Below, piece by piece: positions 45,220 to 56,083 of a stretch of DNA of 64,000 bases. A model generated the notes under the pieces. It did no database searches and was not told the DNA's origin. It worked only from the letters and a program-made list of their open reading frames with translations. How positions within the stretch are numbered: position 1 is the first letter of the stretch; each line of letters starts with the position of its first letter. The DNA is taken from contig OX291548.1 in assembly GCA_946406115.1 (NCBI GenBank), positions 4,824,373 through 4,888,372 of the forward strand, given 5' to 3'. The stretch comes from Apoda limacodes. Lineage: Eukaryota; Arthropoda; Insecta; Lepidoptera; Limacodidae. Made by a program: the position numbers and the translations under genes.

Positions 45220-45342
45220 TTTTAAAGGGTTACCAATGTGCGGGTAAAGCCTCTGGATGGAGTTACAAACCACACCACAATCACAGTAAACGCTAAGCAT
45301 TAAGTAGGCCATCTGCTTGTTTGTTACTTTAGTGGTATAAAT
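45220..45342 (+). mobile_element. Very old LINE 3'-tail fragment
   Basis: TTTAAAGGGTTACCAATGTG CGGGTAAAGCC, then GTAAACGCTAAGCATTAAGT AGGCC and TTGTTACTTTAGTGGTATAA align with the jockey-type LINE tail with many differences. It is older than the other tails. Confidence 0.6.
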
Positions 45343-45945
45343 ATCAGGCAACATAAACACAATCAGTTCCGCTCATAATTGCGCCGTTAACTCAATGCGT
45401 TAAACCAACGACATGCTTTCTAGTGATTGGTACATACTTCACAGCCCATATCTTTGAAACTACTACACTTGATGAAATTTGCATTGTTCCCTAAATTGAT
45501 CGCTACCTAAATAATTAATAGAAGAAATACGCGGACATACATAAATACATAATATATTCGTAAATATGTAGATATACAGATAAATTTTTAATTCACCTCG
45601 CTAAGACTTTACAACAGTGTAAATTTATTTTATCTTTCTTCTTTAATTTTTTTACCTGAATAAGAAGGCACTGATTCCCAAAACTAGCTAACTAGGAATA
45701 ACCTAGCTTAGGAGCTCAGTGAACATTTTCTTACATATAATTTTTTTTGTATTTTAATTCATTTGTCATCGGTGTTTTTTCAGGTTTGTTACTTTAATTT
45801 GTTAGAATAAAGATATAAATATATATATTGTTGTAAATACCTCTGTAACATCGTAATTTGTAGCTCGGTAGGTTAACATATTAGTTTTATATTTGCATTC
45901 GACGTCATACGACATAGTAAAATATTGTATTTTTTTTTTCTGAAC
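45343..45945. other. AT-rich DNA, nothing recognised
   Basis: No gene or repeat was recognised up to the left edge of the inverted-duplication complex. Confidence 0.35.
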
Positions 45946-46124
45946 TGACATTGCAGTTGGCTGTTGCAGCCATTACTGCTTCACCGGACTTTATTTGGGC
46001 GAGTCTCTGTAGGAGCCTCAGCCCGTATAGCGCCCAACGCTCAAGGGGCTGAGGCTCCTTCAGAGACTCGCCAAAATAAAGTCCGGTGAAGCAGTAATGG
46101 CTGCAACAGCCAACTGCAATGTCA
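45946..46124. repeat. Near-perfect 79-bp-arm hairpin
   Basis: Arms 45946-46024 and 46046-46124 pair end to end with about two mismatches. The 21-nt loop itself contains AGCGCCCAACGCT, a small hairpin. The left arm plus loop is copied in direct orientation at 48,619-48,718. Confidence 0.92.
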
Positions 46125-46341
46125 ATTGTATCAATAACGTAAAAAAAAGACTACATCAACAGAAAGTATACAACTTGTGGTGAGTTGTGCGATGTCATTT
46201 TGTATCGGGTAATTTTATAGAAATTCCGTTTTGCGTGTACTGTAATGTGTCCAAATCAGTGTTATTTTTAAATGTATGTAATAGTTTAAAGGTGTGAAAC
46301 ATAGCTTTTGCGTTAAAAATATTAGGTTTGTAAGGAAAAAA
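46046..46341 (+). repeat. Inverted duplication S, left arm (296 bp)
   Basis: It is the reverse complement of 48,402-48,697 with no net length difference: paired coordinates sum to 94,743 at both ends. It includes the right arm of the 79-bp hairpin and text such as CTACATCAACAGAAAGTATA. It abuts arm R exactly at 46341/46342. Confidence 0.9.
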
Positions 46342-46352
46342 TCAAACTTGAC

Positions 46353-46520
46353 TTGACTTGGATAACTGCTGCCATTTTTGGGCAAGTGGATACCAGCTTG
46401 GCTTTAAATACAGTTCAACGACAAGCTAAAAGAATTGTAGACGATGCCAAAATAAACAATCAGTATAAGCTCCCTGTCGAGGTTTTCTCTAGGGACTACA
46501 GTATTGGGTTACAGTATATT
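46353..46520 (+). mobile_element. LINE C-terminal fragment inside arm R
   Basis: GGATAACTGCTGCCATTTTT through ACAGTTCAACGACAAGCTAA AAGAATTGTAGACGATGCC to CTCTAGGGACTACAGTATTG corresponds to the QRRAVRIVDDPKL...VFSKDYSMG part of the jockey-type LINE. It stops abruptly at 46,342. The minus-strand equivalent at 49,900-50,078 continues into more LINE sequence, so the right copy is in its original context. Confidence 0.75.
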
Positions 46521-46566
46521 TTATGCGTGTACGTTAAGCATTTAAATTTGGTCTTTGGAAACGATA

Positions 46567-46770
46567 GCAGTTTTGCGGCACGCATCTAGCAGGCTTTTTT
46601 CATAACATAAGCAGTGTTGCAGCACGTGTTAAGTGGGCTTTTTTTATAACAGAAGCAGTGTTGCGGCGAGCTTTTCTCAAGAGAAGTAGTGTAATAAAAC
46701 ACATTTAGTGGGATTTTTTAAAGCTGGAGCAGTGTGGCGGTACGCGTTCAGCGTTTTTTTTTACAAAATT
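46567..46770. repeat. Degenerate ~44-bp tandem within arm R
   Basis: Diverged units with GCAGT(G/T)TTGCGGCACGC, TAG(C/T)(A/G)GG(C/A)TTTTTT and ATAACA(T/G)AA recur about five times. They are mirrored at about 49,650-49,853 in arm R'. Confidence 0.6.
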
Positions 46771-47697
46771 GAATCAAATATTTGTTTGGGTACTTACAGT
46801 TTTTTTTACTTTCATTAAGACAGATTTCTTATAAATTCCAATGCGTGTCACATCCACTAAAGCTTGGGCCCGCTCCTAAATTAACTAAAGCTTCTCTTAT
46901 TACACCGTTATCTAGAGGGTTGGCACGCTCGTAACGACATCGTAAACTTATCTCAGTGATAAAGATATCTGATTGTATTGCAAAAGGTCTGTTTTAGTTA
47001 AAATAGACATAAAAATAGTAAAAATTATGCTTTCAATATGGTGGAAGTATATAAATGTAATCAATATTATCGTTTGGAAAAGTCACAATTTCCTCGCTGT
47101 AAAATATTTTTTGGGACATTAATTTGCAATAAGGTTGCAATTTTGAAACTATTCAATGATATAGTCTATATAATTACTTCGTCGAAAAAAAACGAGCATT
47201 ATTGTGGAGAATCGAATAAATTAAGATTGCATTTATGGCCTGCTTAAGAGCAAGAGTCATATTCTATACTCTGAAAGTGACATTTTTGTAAACAAAGTTT
47301 GTAACGTACAAAATTAGGTTACCTACCAATATTCGCAAATCTATAAAACCATAGAAAAACGATTCCTGAAATCCAGAGATATGCAGATATTTTGTTTATA
47401 TTACGATTCTACCGTGCTTAAAATAGATATAAGTTAATAAGTTTTGATTTGTTAGGGAACTCCAAAAATAGGAGGTTATCAATTTAACCCTAAAATTTTT
47501 AGAATTCTACAATATTAGTATATTTTAGTTTATGTGAATTTTGAACAGATAGTTTTGTCAAATTTCACGATTTTAATGATGGTATATGAAACGAACGGCA
47601 AGGGTATAAACGGCAAATATCTTCGCGGGAAAATTAAAGTAAAACACTTCTTGTAAAGGTGTACAGCGCGGTCCGCAAGTAATTCGTGTCTCGACAA

Positions 47698-48045
47698 ACG
47701 GTGGATGAGTGAGTGAGGACGGCCGGAGGTCTCTACGAACGGTGGATGAGCGAGTGAGGAGGGCCGGAGGTCTCTACGAACGGTAAATGAGTGAGTGAGG
47801 AGGGCTGGAGGTCTCTACGAACGATGGATGAGCGAGTGAGGAGGGCCAGAGGTCTCTATGAACGGTGGATGAGCGAGTGAGGAGGGCCAGAGGTCTCTAC
47901 GAACGGTGGATGAGCGAGTGAGCAGGGCCATAGGTCTCTACGAACGGTGGATGAGCGAGTGAGGAGGGCCAGAGGTCTCTACGAACGGTGGATGAGCGAG
48001 TGAGGAGGGCCAGAGGTCTCTATGAACGGTGGACGAGTAAGCTAG
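47698..48045. repeat. 41-bp minisatellite, 8.5 units
   Basis: Eight full 41-bp units from 47698 to 48025, consensus ACGGTGGATGAGCGAGTGAG then GAGGGCC(A/G)GAGGTCTCTAYGA, and a partial ninth unit. Units differ at a few positions only. It starts exactly where the left arm R ends. Confidence 0.93.
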
Positions 48046-48401
48046 CTTGTTGCAAAACGTTGAGGAACTTACGCTGTGCTTTTCGTTTATTCTGTCATTC
48101 AATACAAATTTTTGCTTATGACCTAGCCCTTTAACCTTATTTACAGATATGGTTAAAGTTACACAAATGAAAGTAGTACAGAAATGTAGTACAAAGTAAA
48201 AGATATTAAATAATATAAGTTTGATATTTGTGTGTTATTTCTAAACAGAGTTATAACGAGATTAGTTTAAAAGTTTTACATTTTAAGCCGTTTGCTAACT
48301 CATTATCTTTTTAAATCTACAATAAACTATATTTAGTTATAAGCTATAATAATAAAAAAGGTTTTAAACAATAAAAAGTTGTAAAAATACAAAAATGGCA
48401 T
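48046..48401. other. Unique spacer of the inverted-duplication complex
   Basis: AT-rich, no gene recognised; lies between the minisatellite and arm S'. Confidence 0.5.
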
Positions 48402-48697
48402 TTTTTTCCTTACAAACCTAATATTTTTAACGCAAAAGCTATGTTTCACACCTTTAAACTATTACATACATTTAAAAATAACACTGATTTGGACACATTA
48501 CAGTACACGCAAAACGGAATTTCTATAAAATTACCCGATACAAAATGACATCGCACAACTCACCACAAGTTGTATACTTTCTGTTGATGTAGTCTTTTTT
48601 TTACGTTATTGATACAATTGACATTGCAGTTGGCTGTTGCAGCCATTACTGCTTCACCGGACTTTATTTGGGCGAGTCTCTGTAGGAGCCTCAGCCC
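48402..48697 (-). repeat. Inverted duplication S, right arm
   Basis: Partner of 46,046-46,341. It is followed by 24 bases (48,698-48,721, equal to the hairpin loop plus GGG) and then by arm R'. The second half of the long hairpin is missing here, so this locus has a single stem arm. Confidence 0.9.
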
Positions 48698-48721
48698 GTA
48701 TAGCGCCCAACGCTCAAGGGG

Positions 48722-50078
48722 TTTGTCGAGACACGAATTACTTGCGGACCGCGCTGTACACCTTTACAAGAAGTGTTTTACTTTAATTTTCCCGCGAAGA
48801 TATTTGCCGTTTATACCCTTGCCGTTCGTTTCATATACCATCATTAAAATCGTGAAATTTGACAAAACTATCTGTTCAAAATTCACATCAACTAAAATAT
48901 ACTAATATTGTAGAATTCTAAAAATTTTAGGGTTAAATTGATAACCTCCTATTTTTGGAGTTCCCTAACAAATCAAAACTTATTAACTTATATCTATTTT
49001 AAGCACGGTAGAATCGTAATATAAACAAAATATCTGCATATCTCTGGATTTCAGGAAGCGTTTTTCTATGGTTTTATAGATTTGCGAATATTGGTAGGTA
49101 ACCTAATTTTGTACGTTACAAACTTTGTTTACAAAAATGTCACTTTCAGAGTATAGAATATGACTCTTGCTCTTATGCAGGCCATAAATGCAATCTTAAT
49201 TTATTCGATTCTCCACAATAATGCTCGTTTTTTTTCGACGAAGTAATTATATAGACTATATCATTGAATAGTTTCAAAATTGCAACCTTATTGCAAATTA
49301 ATGTCCTAAAAAATATTTTACAGCGAGGAAATTGTGACTTTTCCAAACGATAATATTGATTACATTTATATACTTCCACCATATTGAAAGCATAATTTTT
49401 ACTATTTTTATGTCTATTTTAACTAAAACAGACCTTTTGCAATACAATCAGATATCTTTATCACTGAGATAAGTTTACGATGTCGTTACGAGCGTGCCAA
49501 CCCTCTAGATAACGGTGTAATAAGAGAAGCTTTAGTTAATTTAGGAGCGGGCCCAAGCTTTAGTGGATGTGACACGCATTGGAATTTATAAGAAATCTGT
49601 CTTAATGAAAGTAAAAAAAACTGTAAGTACCCAAACAAATATTTGATTCAATTTTGTAAAAAAAAACGCTGAACGCGTACCGCCACACTGCTCCAGCTTT
49701 AAAAAATCCCACTAAATGTGTTTTATTACACTACTTCTCTTGAGAAAAGCTCGCCGCAACACTGCTTCTGTTATAAAAAAAGCCCACTTAACACGTGCTG
49801 CAACACTGCTTATGTTATGAAAAAAGCCTGCTAGATGCGTGCCGCAAAACTGCTTCCGTTTCCAAAGACCAAATTTAAATGCTTGACGTACACGCATAAA
49901 ATATACTGTAACCCAATACTGTAGTCCCTAGAGAAAACCTCGACAGGGAGCTTATACTGATTGTTTATTTTGGCATCGTCTACAATTCTTTTAGCTTGTC
50001 GTTGAACTGTATTTAAAGCCAAGCTGGTATCCACTTGCCCAAAAATGGCAGCAGTTATCCAAGTCAAGTCAAGTTTGA
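48722..50078 (-). repeat. Inverted duplication R, right arm
   Basis: Partner of 46,342-47,698. Its outer end continues without a break into LINE sequence up to about 50,500, which suggests it is the donor and the left arm the copy. Confidence 0.92.
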
Positions 50079-50500
50079 GATTTACAAAACAGCATCCTTT
50101 CCTTCGAGGTGAAGTATAATTTCGTTCTGTTGAGCACCCCAAGTTTTTGTGGGCGGGAACTTCGAAATCTTGTTTTCCAAATAAATGATCACGGAACTAA
50201 ATGTCGTTGAATATTTCAACACTCTTCAATATGTGAAAAGGCGTTTTCTGAAATTATTGAGGCCCCGATGAATGACGTTTTCTTAGCAATGTACGCACAG
50301 ACTTGTGTCTTGGTTGGGTTGAATCGAACCCAGTTTTTTCGGCCTCAGCCAGAGACCTTACACAGAGTGGTCTCGATTTGAGACACAAGTTCTCCACGCT
50401 TTCCTCGCTTTGGTTTTAGAAACAAGTTCACTGCATTTTTCTTCCACAATATAGTATAGCTCTCGCCAGGTATAGGCTGTTAATAAGCGTCTCCCGTACT
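49900..50500 (-). mobile_element. Decayed jockey-type LINE, thumb to C-terminal region
   Basis: On the minus strand from about 50,500: YADD-downstream text, then GAGAACTTGTGTCTCAAATC, a SLAEAEKTGFDSTQPRHKSV-like decayed stretch (QFNPKKTQVC region), LGCSTERNYTSPRRKGCC-like text (GVLNRAKRYFT region) and QRQAKRIVDD near 49,990. Several frameshifts; more diverged than the 17.5-kb copy. Its 3' half lies within arm R'. Confidence 0.78.
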
Positions 50501-51127
50501 GTGCTGTAGTGTTGATGAAGTTAAAACATACAGGTTACAGAATCCCTCATATTTGAAGTCGGTTAAAAATATTTAACAAGCACTTTCTATTAAGGCCGTC
50601 GTGTTACCAGATCTTAGTTTCATTATTTGTGCACTTATTTATAGACACACTGTCAAATTAGTGCACATACCAATTTCTGAAGCTATGTCAAACGCAGGTT
50701 TTACCCACATTTTAGATACATTATTACATTTTATTGAACAGTTGTACAAGCGCAAATAAAAGTGTATTTTACGAAAAATAAAGCACTTACCTTGACATAG
50801 TAATACCACTTTTATTGATCAAAACAACGATAGTAAAAACATTTCTGAGGCGCAAATTTAAGTATTCTCTGAGATATATTGACCTTTAGAGTAACATAGA
50901 AGGCGTTACTAAACGGGACTCACTGGAGTAATTGAGGTCTTAGTTAATTTACGGTTGGAGCAAACTATCGCTAACTTTACAGGCGGTCTCTGCTCGACCG
51001 GGTGATAAATAGTCGTTCGAGATACTTCAGTATATAAAATTATTTTTATAATACAAGTAGAAAAAAGTTAATAGGTGGAAGATGGGTGGAATGAAATAAC
51101 AACAAGGAAATTGCTGTGCATTTACAA
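50501..51127. other. AT-rich DNA, nothing recognised
   Basis: No gene or repeat was recognised. Confidence 0.35.
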
Positions 51128-51385
51128 ATATAATAATAATAAATATTTTTGGAGATTACAGTCAGTGCCATCTGATTCCAAAGTAAGCAAAGCTTGTGTT
51201 ATGGATTTCAGACAACGGATACAAATACATATATATATTTATTTATTCAGTTAATGCTTACATATACATAGAAAACACCAAGTCTCAAGAAACACAAAAA
51301 TAATAAATGTTTGTCTTATGCGGGAATCGAACCCACGCCCCTTGATTCAGCAGTCGGATTCTTTTACCCACTGCGCCACGAAGCC
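51128..51385 (-). mobile_element. Full-length tRNA-derived SINE
   Basis: The minus strand starts GGCTTCGTGGCGCAGTGGGT (A box region), has GTGGGTTCGATTCCCGC (B box) and then the CCGTTGTCTG...CACAAGCTTTGCTTACTTTG body and an (ATT)n tail. AATAATAAATAT occurs on both sides and may be a target duplication, although the tail is of similar composition. The head resembles a tRNA. The arms pair well only in the T and anticodon regions. Confidence 0.82.
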
Positions 51386-52438
51386 AACAAATAATAAATA
51401 TGTTATTTGTTTTAAATAAATATGTTAGTGTGAAATTTATTTTAATAGTATTTAAATTTTAACGGAGGCTGTTCTTCGAAGGAAATTTGATCCAGTGCAA
51501 AGAAACGCATTTAAAATTAAATTGTCAGACTCAAAAATAGGGTCAGTTATATTATTTTCACCATAGTGGCTATGAATTTATAAATATTGACTGTTTATGC
51601 TTAATATTTATTCCTAATTTTTTTTTACACATGTTCTTATGAGTTTGTTTAAAATGTCTGAAAGCAGGCGCCCATTTTGTAAAGTGTTAAATGTTTGTAT
51701 CAGTCAAAAACCTAAATTTATATATTACGATACATATCTGTGTGTCTACACCCACCTTCTACACACAAATATTCCACATAAAGAAATTCAGGCAATGTAA
51801 AATTATCTCAAGACCAACAAGAACAAGATTTTTTGTCTTTAATCCCAGTGGAATAACGACTAATAATGAATCGAATAACGAATTTTAAATGTAAATAAAT
51901 AAATTAAAATTAAACTGTAATTTAGTTCAACAACCTAAGTCATTTACTACAACTGAGTTGCTCTGTAAAAACAACTTGTGAGTTTCCTAATACCAAATAA
52001 TTAATTTTATTAATTTTCCTTTATTAATGAAACGAATACAATATTTTCTAAATTAAATGAGAAATATTTTATTGAACTCCAGTAAGAACTTTAAATTTTC
52101 AATAAAACAATTGCTATTTTATTGGAATAACTTAAAATTAACGAGTTCGACGACGGCCCTTAAAATTAGGAGTTAATTTCTAAAACTTAATTTTGTTCTT
52201 GAATGACAATTGAGTTATCTGAAACTTTGAAACAATGGCTCATTGAACTAAACGTCTTCGGCCGAAACTTTGGTAAATTCAATACAACTTAAGGGAATCT
52301 TCCAAGTTTACTTAATTGATAAACAATGTCCATCCATTTCGTCAACAATTGCGATCATTCTATTAGTTATCGGATAAATTATAACTTTTATCAAGTTTCA
52401 ATTTATGGTTGGGATAAGCCCAACTCTTCATAATTATC
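51386..52438. other. AT-rich DNA, nothing definite
   Basis: No gene. Text around 52,155-52,260 (AGGAGTTAATTTCTAAAACT, TTGAATGACAATTGAG) resembles 59,380-59,470 and may be an old repeat. Confidence 0.35.
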
Positions 52439-52690
52439 GCCCGCGCAGCCTAGTTGGTAGTGTGGCCGGCTGCTGTGCTGAGGGTGAGGGTTCGATTCCC
52501 GCACTGGACAAACATTTATGTAATAACCATTTGTATTTGTCTTGAGTCTAGGTGTATTTATGTATGATAATTATGTATTTACAAAAAAAAGTATTATATT
52601 TGTATTTATATCCGTTGTATGGCATCCATAATACAAGCTTTGCTAATAATTTTTTTTTTTTGCTAAATATTTATTTATTATTTATTTATT
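52439..52690 (+). mobile_element. Full-length tRNA-derived SINE
   Basis: The head GCCCGCGCAGCCTAGTTGGT AGTGTGGCCGG, B box GGTTCGATTCCCGC, then the CAAACATTT...GTATTTGTCTTGAG body, ATCCGTTGTATGGCATCC, ATACAAGCTTTGCTAATAAT and a T/A-rich (TTTA)n tail. The head differs from that of the 51,128 copy, indicating either another subfamily or another tRNA donor. Confidence 0.82.
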
Positions 52691-55304
52691 CAACACACAA
52701 TCAATATGTTCTTCATCACCTTGAAAGTAATATAAATTTTTTGTAAGTTTTTGTGTTCCAAATCTTATTTATTGTAAAATCATTTCAACATGGCAATAAT
52801 TGTTTTTGATTTTTTCAGCCTACCAATTACTCAAAAAGCTTTTAACTTTTTTAACTATTTACATTTTAAATAGTATCAATATAAACAAATATTTTTTATA
52901 CTAAAGATGCAGTCAAAAGATAAACTTCGAACTTATTCCGTCTTAGTGTTTTGCCATATAGCTCTGGGGGGTACAATTCTGGCTAGTAAAAATTCCGACT
53001 ACATGCTTGCTTAGAAAATACGCTCAGTGCAAACGTCATAAACACATTACTACTAGAGACATATGAAATCCTAGTATACAATTTTACAAATACCCAAAAA
53101 AATGGATGAAATGGGCTTTTCACCCGAATAATATTCTCTTATTTTCATTTCGAATACGAAGAAAGTAAACACAAGCCAAATATATAAAACTAACTGAACC
53201 AAAAACTAACTATTATAAATTATTTTCATTTTGACATAATCTACCTAAATTCATTTAAATGCGGTTTTTTGGTAGTATTAGACCACATATCTAGTATAAC
53301 CAGGTATCTTAAATAAAATCGCAAACAAAAAATTACAACCAAGTTAAATATACCAAGTATTAATCGAAGTGTGTCTGTATAGGTGACTGGCTTTGCCCAA
53401 TGTCTGAATTTTTCTTTGTATACTTTTCGGCTCTAGGGCCGACATTTACTACTTCCCACCCGCTTTTTATACAATATATGGTCTACTTTCAGAGTATGAA
53501 AGAATATATTATTTCTATGTATGTATGTATGTATATTTTTTATTTCCTAATACTATAAAGGTGTGTGTAAGATTGATGTACTTACTATGATTTATTTTGT
53601 ATAGTAATTTGATACATTATAATTTTCTACTTTATTATTTGTATCGGCCTTAATTCAGATTATGGTTTTTTTCTATTAATCGAAATATTTTAATTTGTTT
53701 TAATTTTTTTTCGTGATAAGATCACTTGTACTTTTCCATTTTTTTTTCATGTTGAAGTTTTTGATTTCTATTCGGCAATTAAGAATAATATAATTAATTC
53801 TAAAACAACTGCCTAAAATGTGATGTAAAAAGTACTAAAGAACTACATAGTAAAATATAAAACACTATTTTTACTCCGCCGTATGTTAGCTGAGCATACT
53901 TTAGGCGAAATGAATGATGATACATGTGACACGAAAAATCTCTTTGTTTATTATGCTTTTATAAAATGTTGTCGTATAGCAGAAGCGGGTAGTATAAATC
54001 CTTTAATAATTTTCAACATTTTCCAACAAAAATATTACACTGTTAAATTAATATGCAATCTAATAAAATAAAAAGACTTTTTTAATTGTATTTCTATGCG
54101 TAACAAAAATAAAGTTGTTATTGGTAATACAGGACAAAGTAATTCTATCGAACCTTATGTTGTACATATGTTAATTACATGTTCTTGTTTAGTATTTTTT
54201 CCAATATACAGATTCTTTGATTTAGGGTAGGGTAAAGAAACGTTTTAATATTATGTTTGTTCTCAATGATGAAGCATTTAATACTAGAAAGTACCTAAGT
54301 AAGAAGTAAGATCCTTTCCTCAGATAACTGATGATGTAGTAATATACATCAATATAATACCAATAAAGTAAAAACATACTGTAGCTTATTGAAATAAAAT
54401 TAATTTCATATTTAGAAAAGATATGCGATCCTTGTAACGAAAAAAAAAATTTTGTTACTGAATCCTCCAAAATTTTCCTAGCTTCTTTTCCAGCTCTGTA
54501 GAAATGTCTTCGGAAGCGAACGTTGGTGATGGTAAATTTAAATTAAAGTTATTCCTTTAAAACAGAAATATATCTTGTTTATTTACTTATAATAATTATG
54601 AGCTCAAGTTTATAGCTGTAACTTAAAAATCTTTTGAAAGCTAGCTTATTAATTTTCATAAGTATATTATTTACCATTAAATGGATTTAGAAAGCATAAT
54701 GCTTAACAGTTTTTCTTTATTGAAATCAACGTTCAAAAATAATTACTTGCCAATTCAGTGAACACTAGGTACTGTGATAGATCGAAGAACATTCTCCAGT
54801 CTTTTTAAGTGATCAAAAGATTCTCTACTTTTAAATTTAATGCATTTAAATGAAAATAGTATTTAAATTGAAAGCAAATGTAAATAACATGAATAAGAGT
54901 CTGCATTGGTCAAAAAAAATAATAAATCAGTCTAAGGTAAAGAAAAATATTAGTTATTGTTATTTTAACAACCTGTTAAACAAACTGTTATTAATTCAGA
55001 AGGTTTTTTGGTTTTTGTCATAAACATTATACAATTTAGGGTACAGCGTAAACATTAGTTTCATTCTTACAGTCGGTCACCGAGTTTGAGGCTTAAGAAA
55101 AATCCAACAACGGCTAGACAGTCGTAGGCAAGGCGTGACCAAACGCAGGTATGACTGGGTGGACAGCACCCGAAAGGCAATACAAAGTCTAGAGTGTTAA
55201 GTCCCCCTTTCGTCTCGCTTAGCGCCTCACGATAGCTCTGTCTAGACACCTTTCATGGCTGATTGTAATAAGAAACGGAATATTTGGCTGTACTTATTTT
55301 TGTC
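52691..55304. other. AT-rich DNA, no gene seen
   Basis: A (GTAT)n run lies at about 53,517-53,535. A less AT-rich block at about 55,067-55,260 (GGCAAGGCGTGACCAAACGC, CGTCTCGCTTAGCGCCTCAC) holds a 60-codon minus frame of unknown meaning. It could be a decayed repeat. Confidence 0.35.
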
Positions 55305-55445
55305 GGCTCCGTAGCTCAGTGGGTAATGACCCGACTGCTGAATCAAGAGAGGTGGGTTCTATTCTAGCACAAGACAAACATTGGGTGTTTGTTTTCTATG
55401 TATAATGTATAATACATTATACATAAATTTGTCTAATAATTAAAA
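55305..55445 (+). mobile_element. SINE head, 3'-truncated
   Basis: GGCTCCGTAGCTCAGTGGGT AATGACCCGACTGCTGAATC and GGTGGGTTCTATTCTAGCAC AAGACAAACATT match the head of the 51,128 SINE. The B box is mutated (GGTTCTATTCT). The body ends after a perfect AATGTATAATACATT-type palindrome. Confidence 0.72.
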
Positions 55446-55964
55446 ACAATAATTAAATGTAAAAATAATTACTTGTTTCCAAAATCTGATCAGAATTACA
55501 GTTGAAGTGAGCGTCTATGTACCTAACAGTTAATATTATTTACACTTTGTAACAACTTAAAACTATAATACAGATCAGAATTTTGGAAATAGGTATTAAT
55601 ATTTACCTTTTTGGTGTATCTTTTTGAATCCGGTTGTTTTTCTTTTTGCTCTTTTTTCGATTGTTGAAAATTAATATTTACATGTGTTATCATTTTTGGA
55701 AATAAATGCCCTTAGGGGCTGGAAGTTTGCATGAAAACAAGACATTTTTGATGCCAAATGCATGAAACTTAGTTTTTTTCATTGGGTAGTAAAAAAAATT
55801 GAAGATTTTCACACTTTTCGGAAAATTAACAAGTAGAGGGCAAAATAGGGAATCAAAACTTGTATGAGTATCGCGATATTTTGTAGGTAAAACCATGTTG
55901 CATGCGGACGAAGTTGCAGGAACAAGCTGGTTAAAAATATGCGACGATGGCACTAGTGTAATTA

Positions 55965-56083
55965 TTTCAATAAATAAATAAATATTTTTAAACATAACAC
56001 ACAGTGCCGTCTGGTCCTAAATGTTGTGCTATGGCTCGTGCTATAGATACCAGACAACGGATACAAATAAATATAATATACTT
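55965..56083 (-). mobile_element. SINE body fragment
   Basis: AATAAATAAATATTTTTAAA, ACACAGTGCCGTCTGGTCC, TAGATACCAGACAACGGATA CAAATA: the minus-strand 3' body of the CCGTTGTCTGG SINE without the tRNA head. Confidence 0.72.

Larger units (their letters stand above)
46342..47698 (+). repeat. Inverted duplication R, left arm (1,357 bp)
   Basis: It is the reverse complement of 48,722-50,078. Coordinates sum to 96,420 at both ends, so no net indel. The 69-codon frames inside the two arms (47,038-47,247 plus; 49,173-49,382 minus) differ at a single residue (G/R). The outer 170 bp is a diverged LINE fragment (NTVQRQAKRIVDD, LPVEVFSRDYSIG). The frames are not considered genes. Confidence 0.93.

Noticed and set aside
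47038..47247. 69-codon frame conserved in both arms of the inverted duplication
   Set aside because: Its identity simply reflects the recent duplication; no homology, codon bias or start context supports a gene.
55067..55249. 60-codon minus ORF in a GC-richer block
   Set aside because: No recognised domain and no flanking splice signals; a decayed repeat is as likely.
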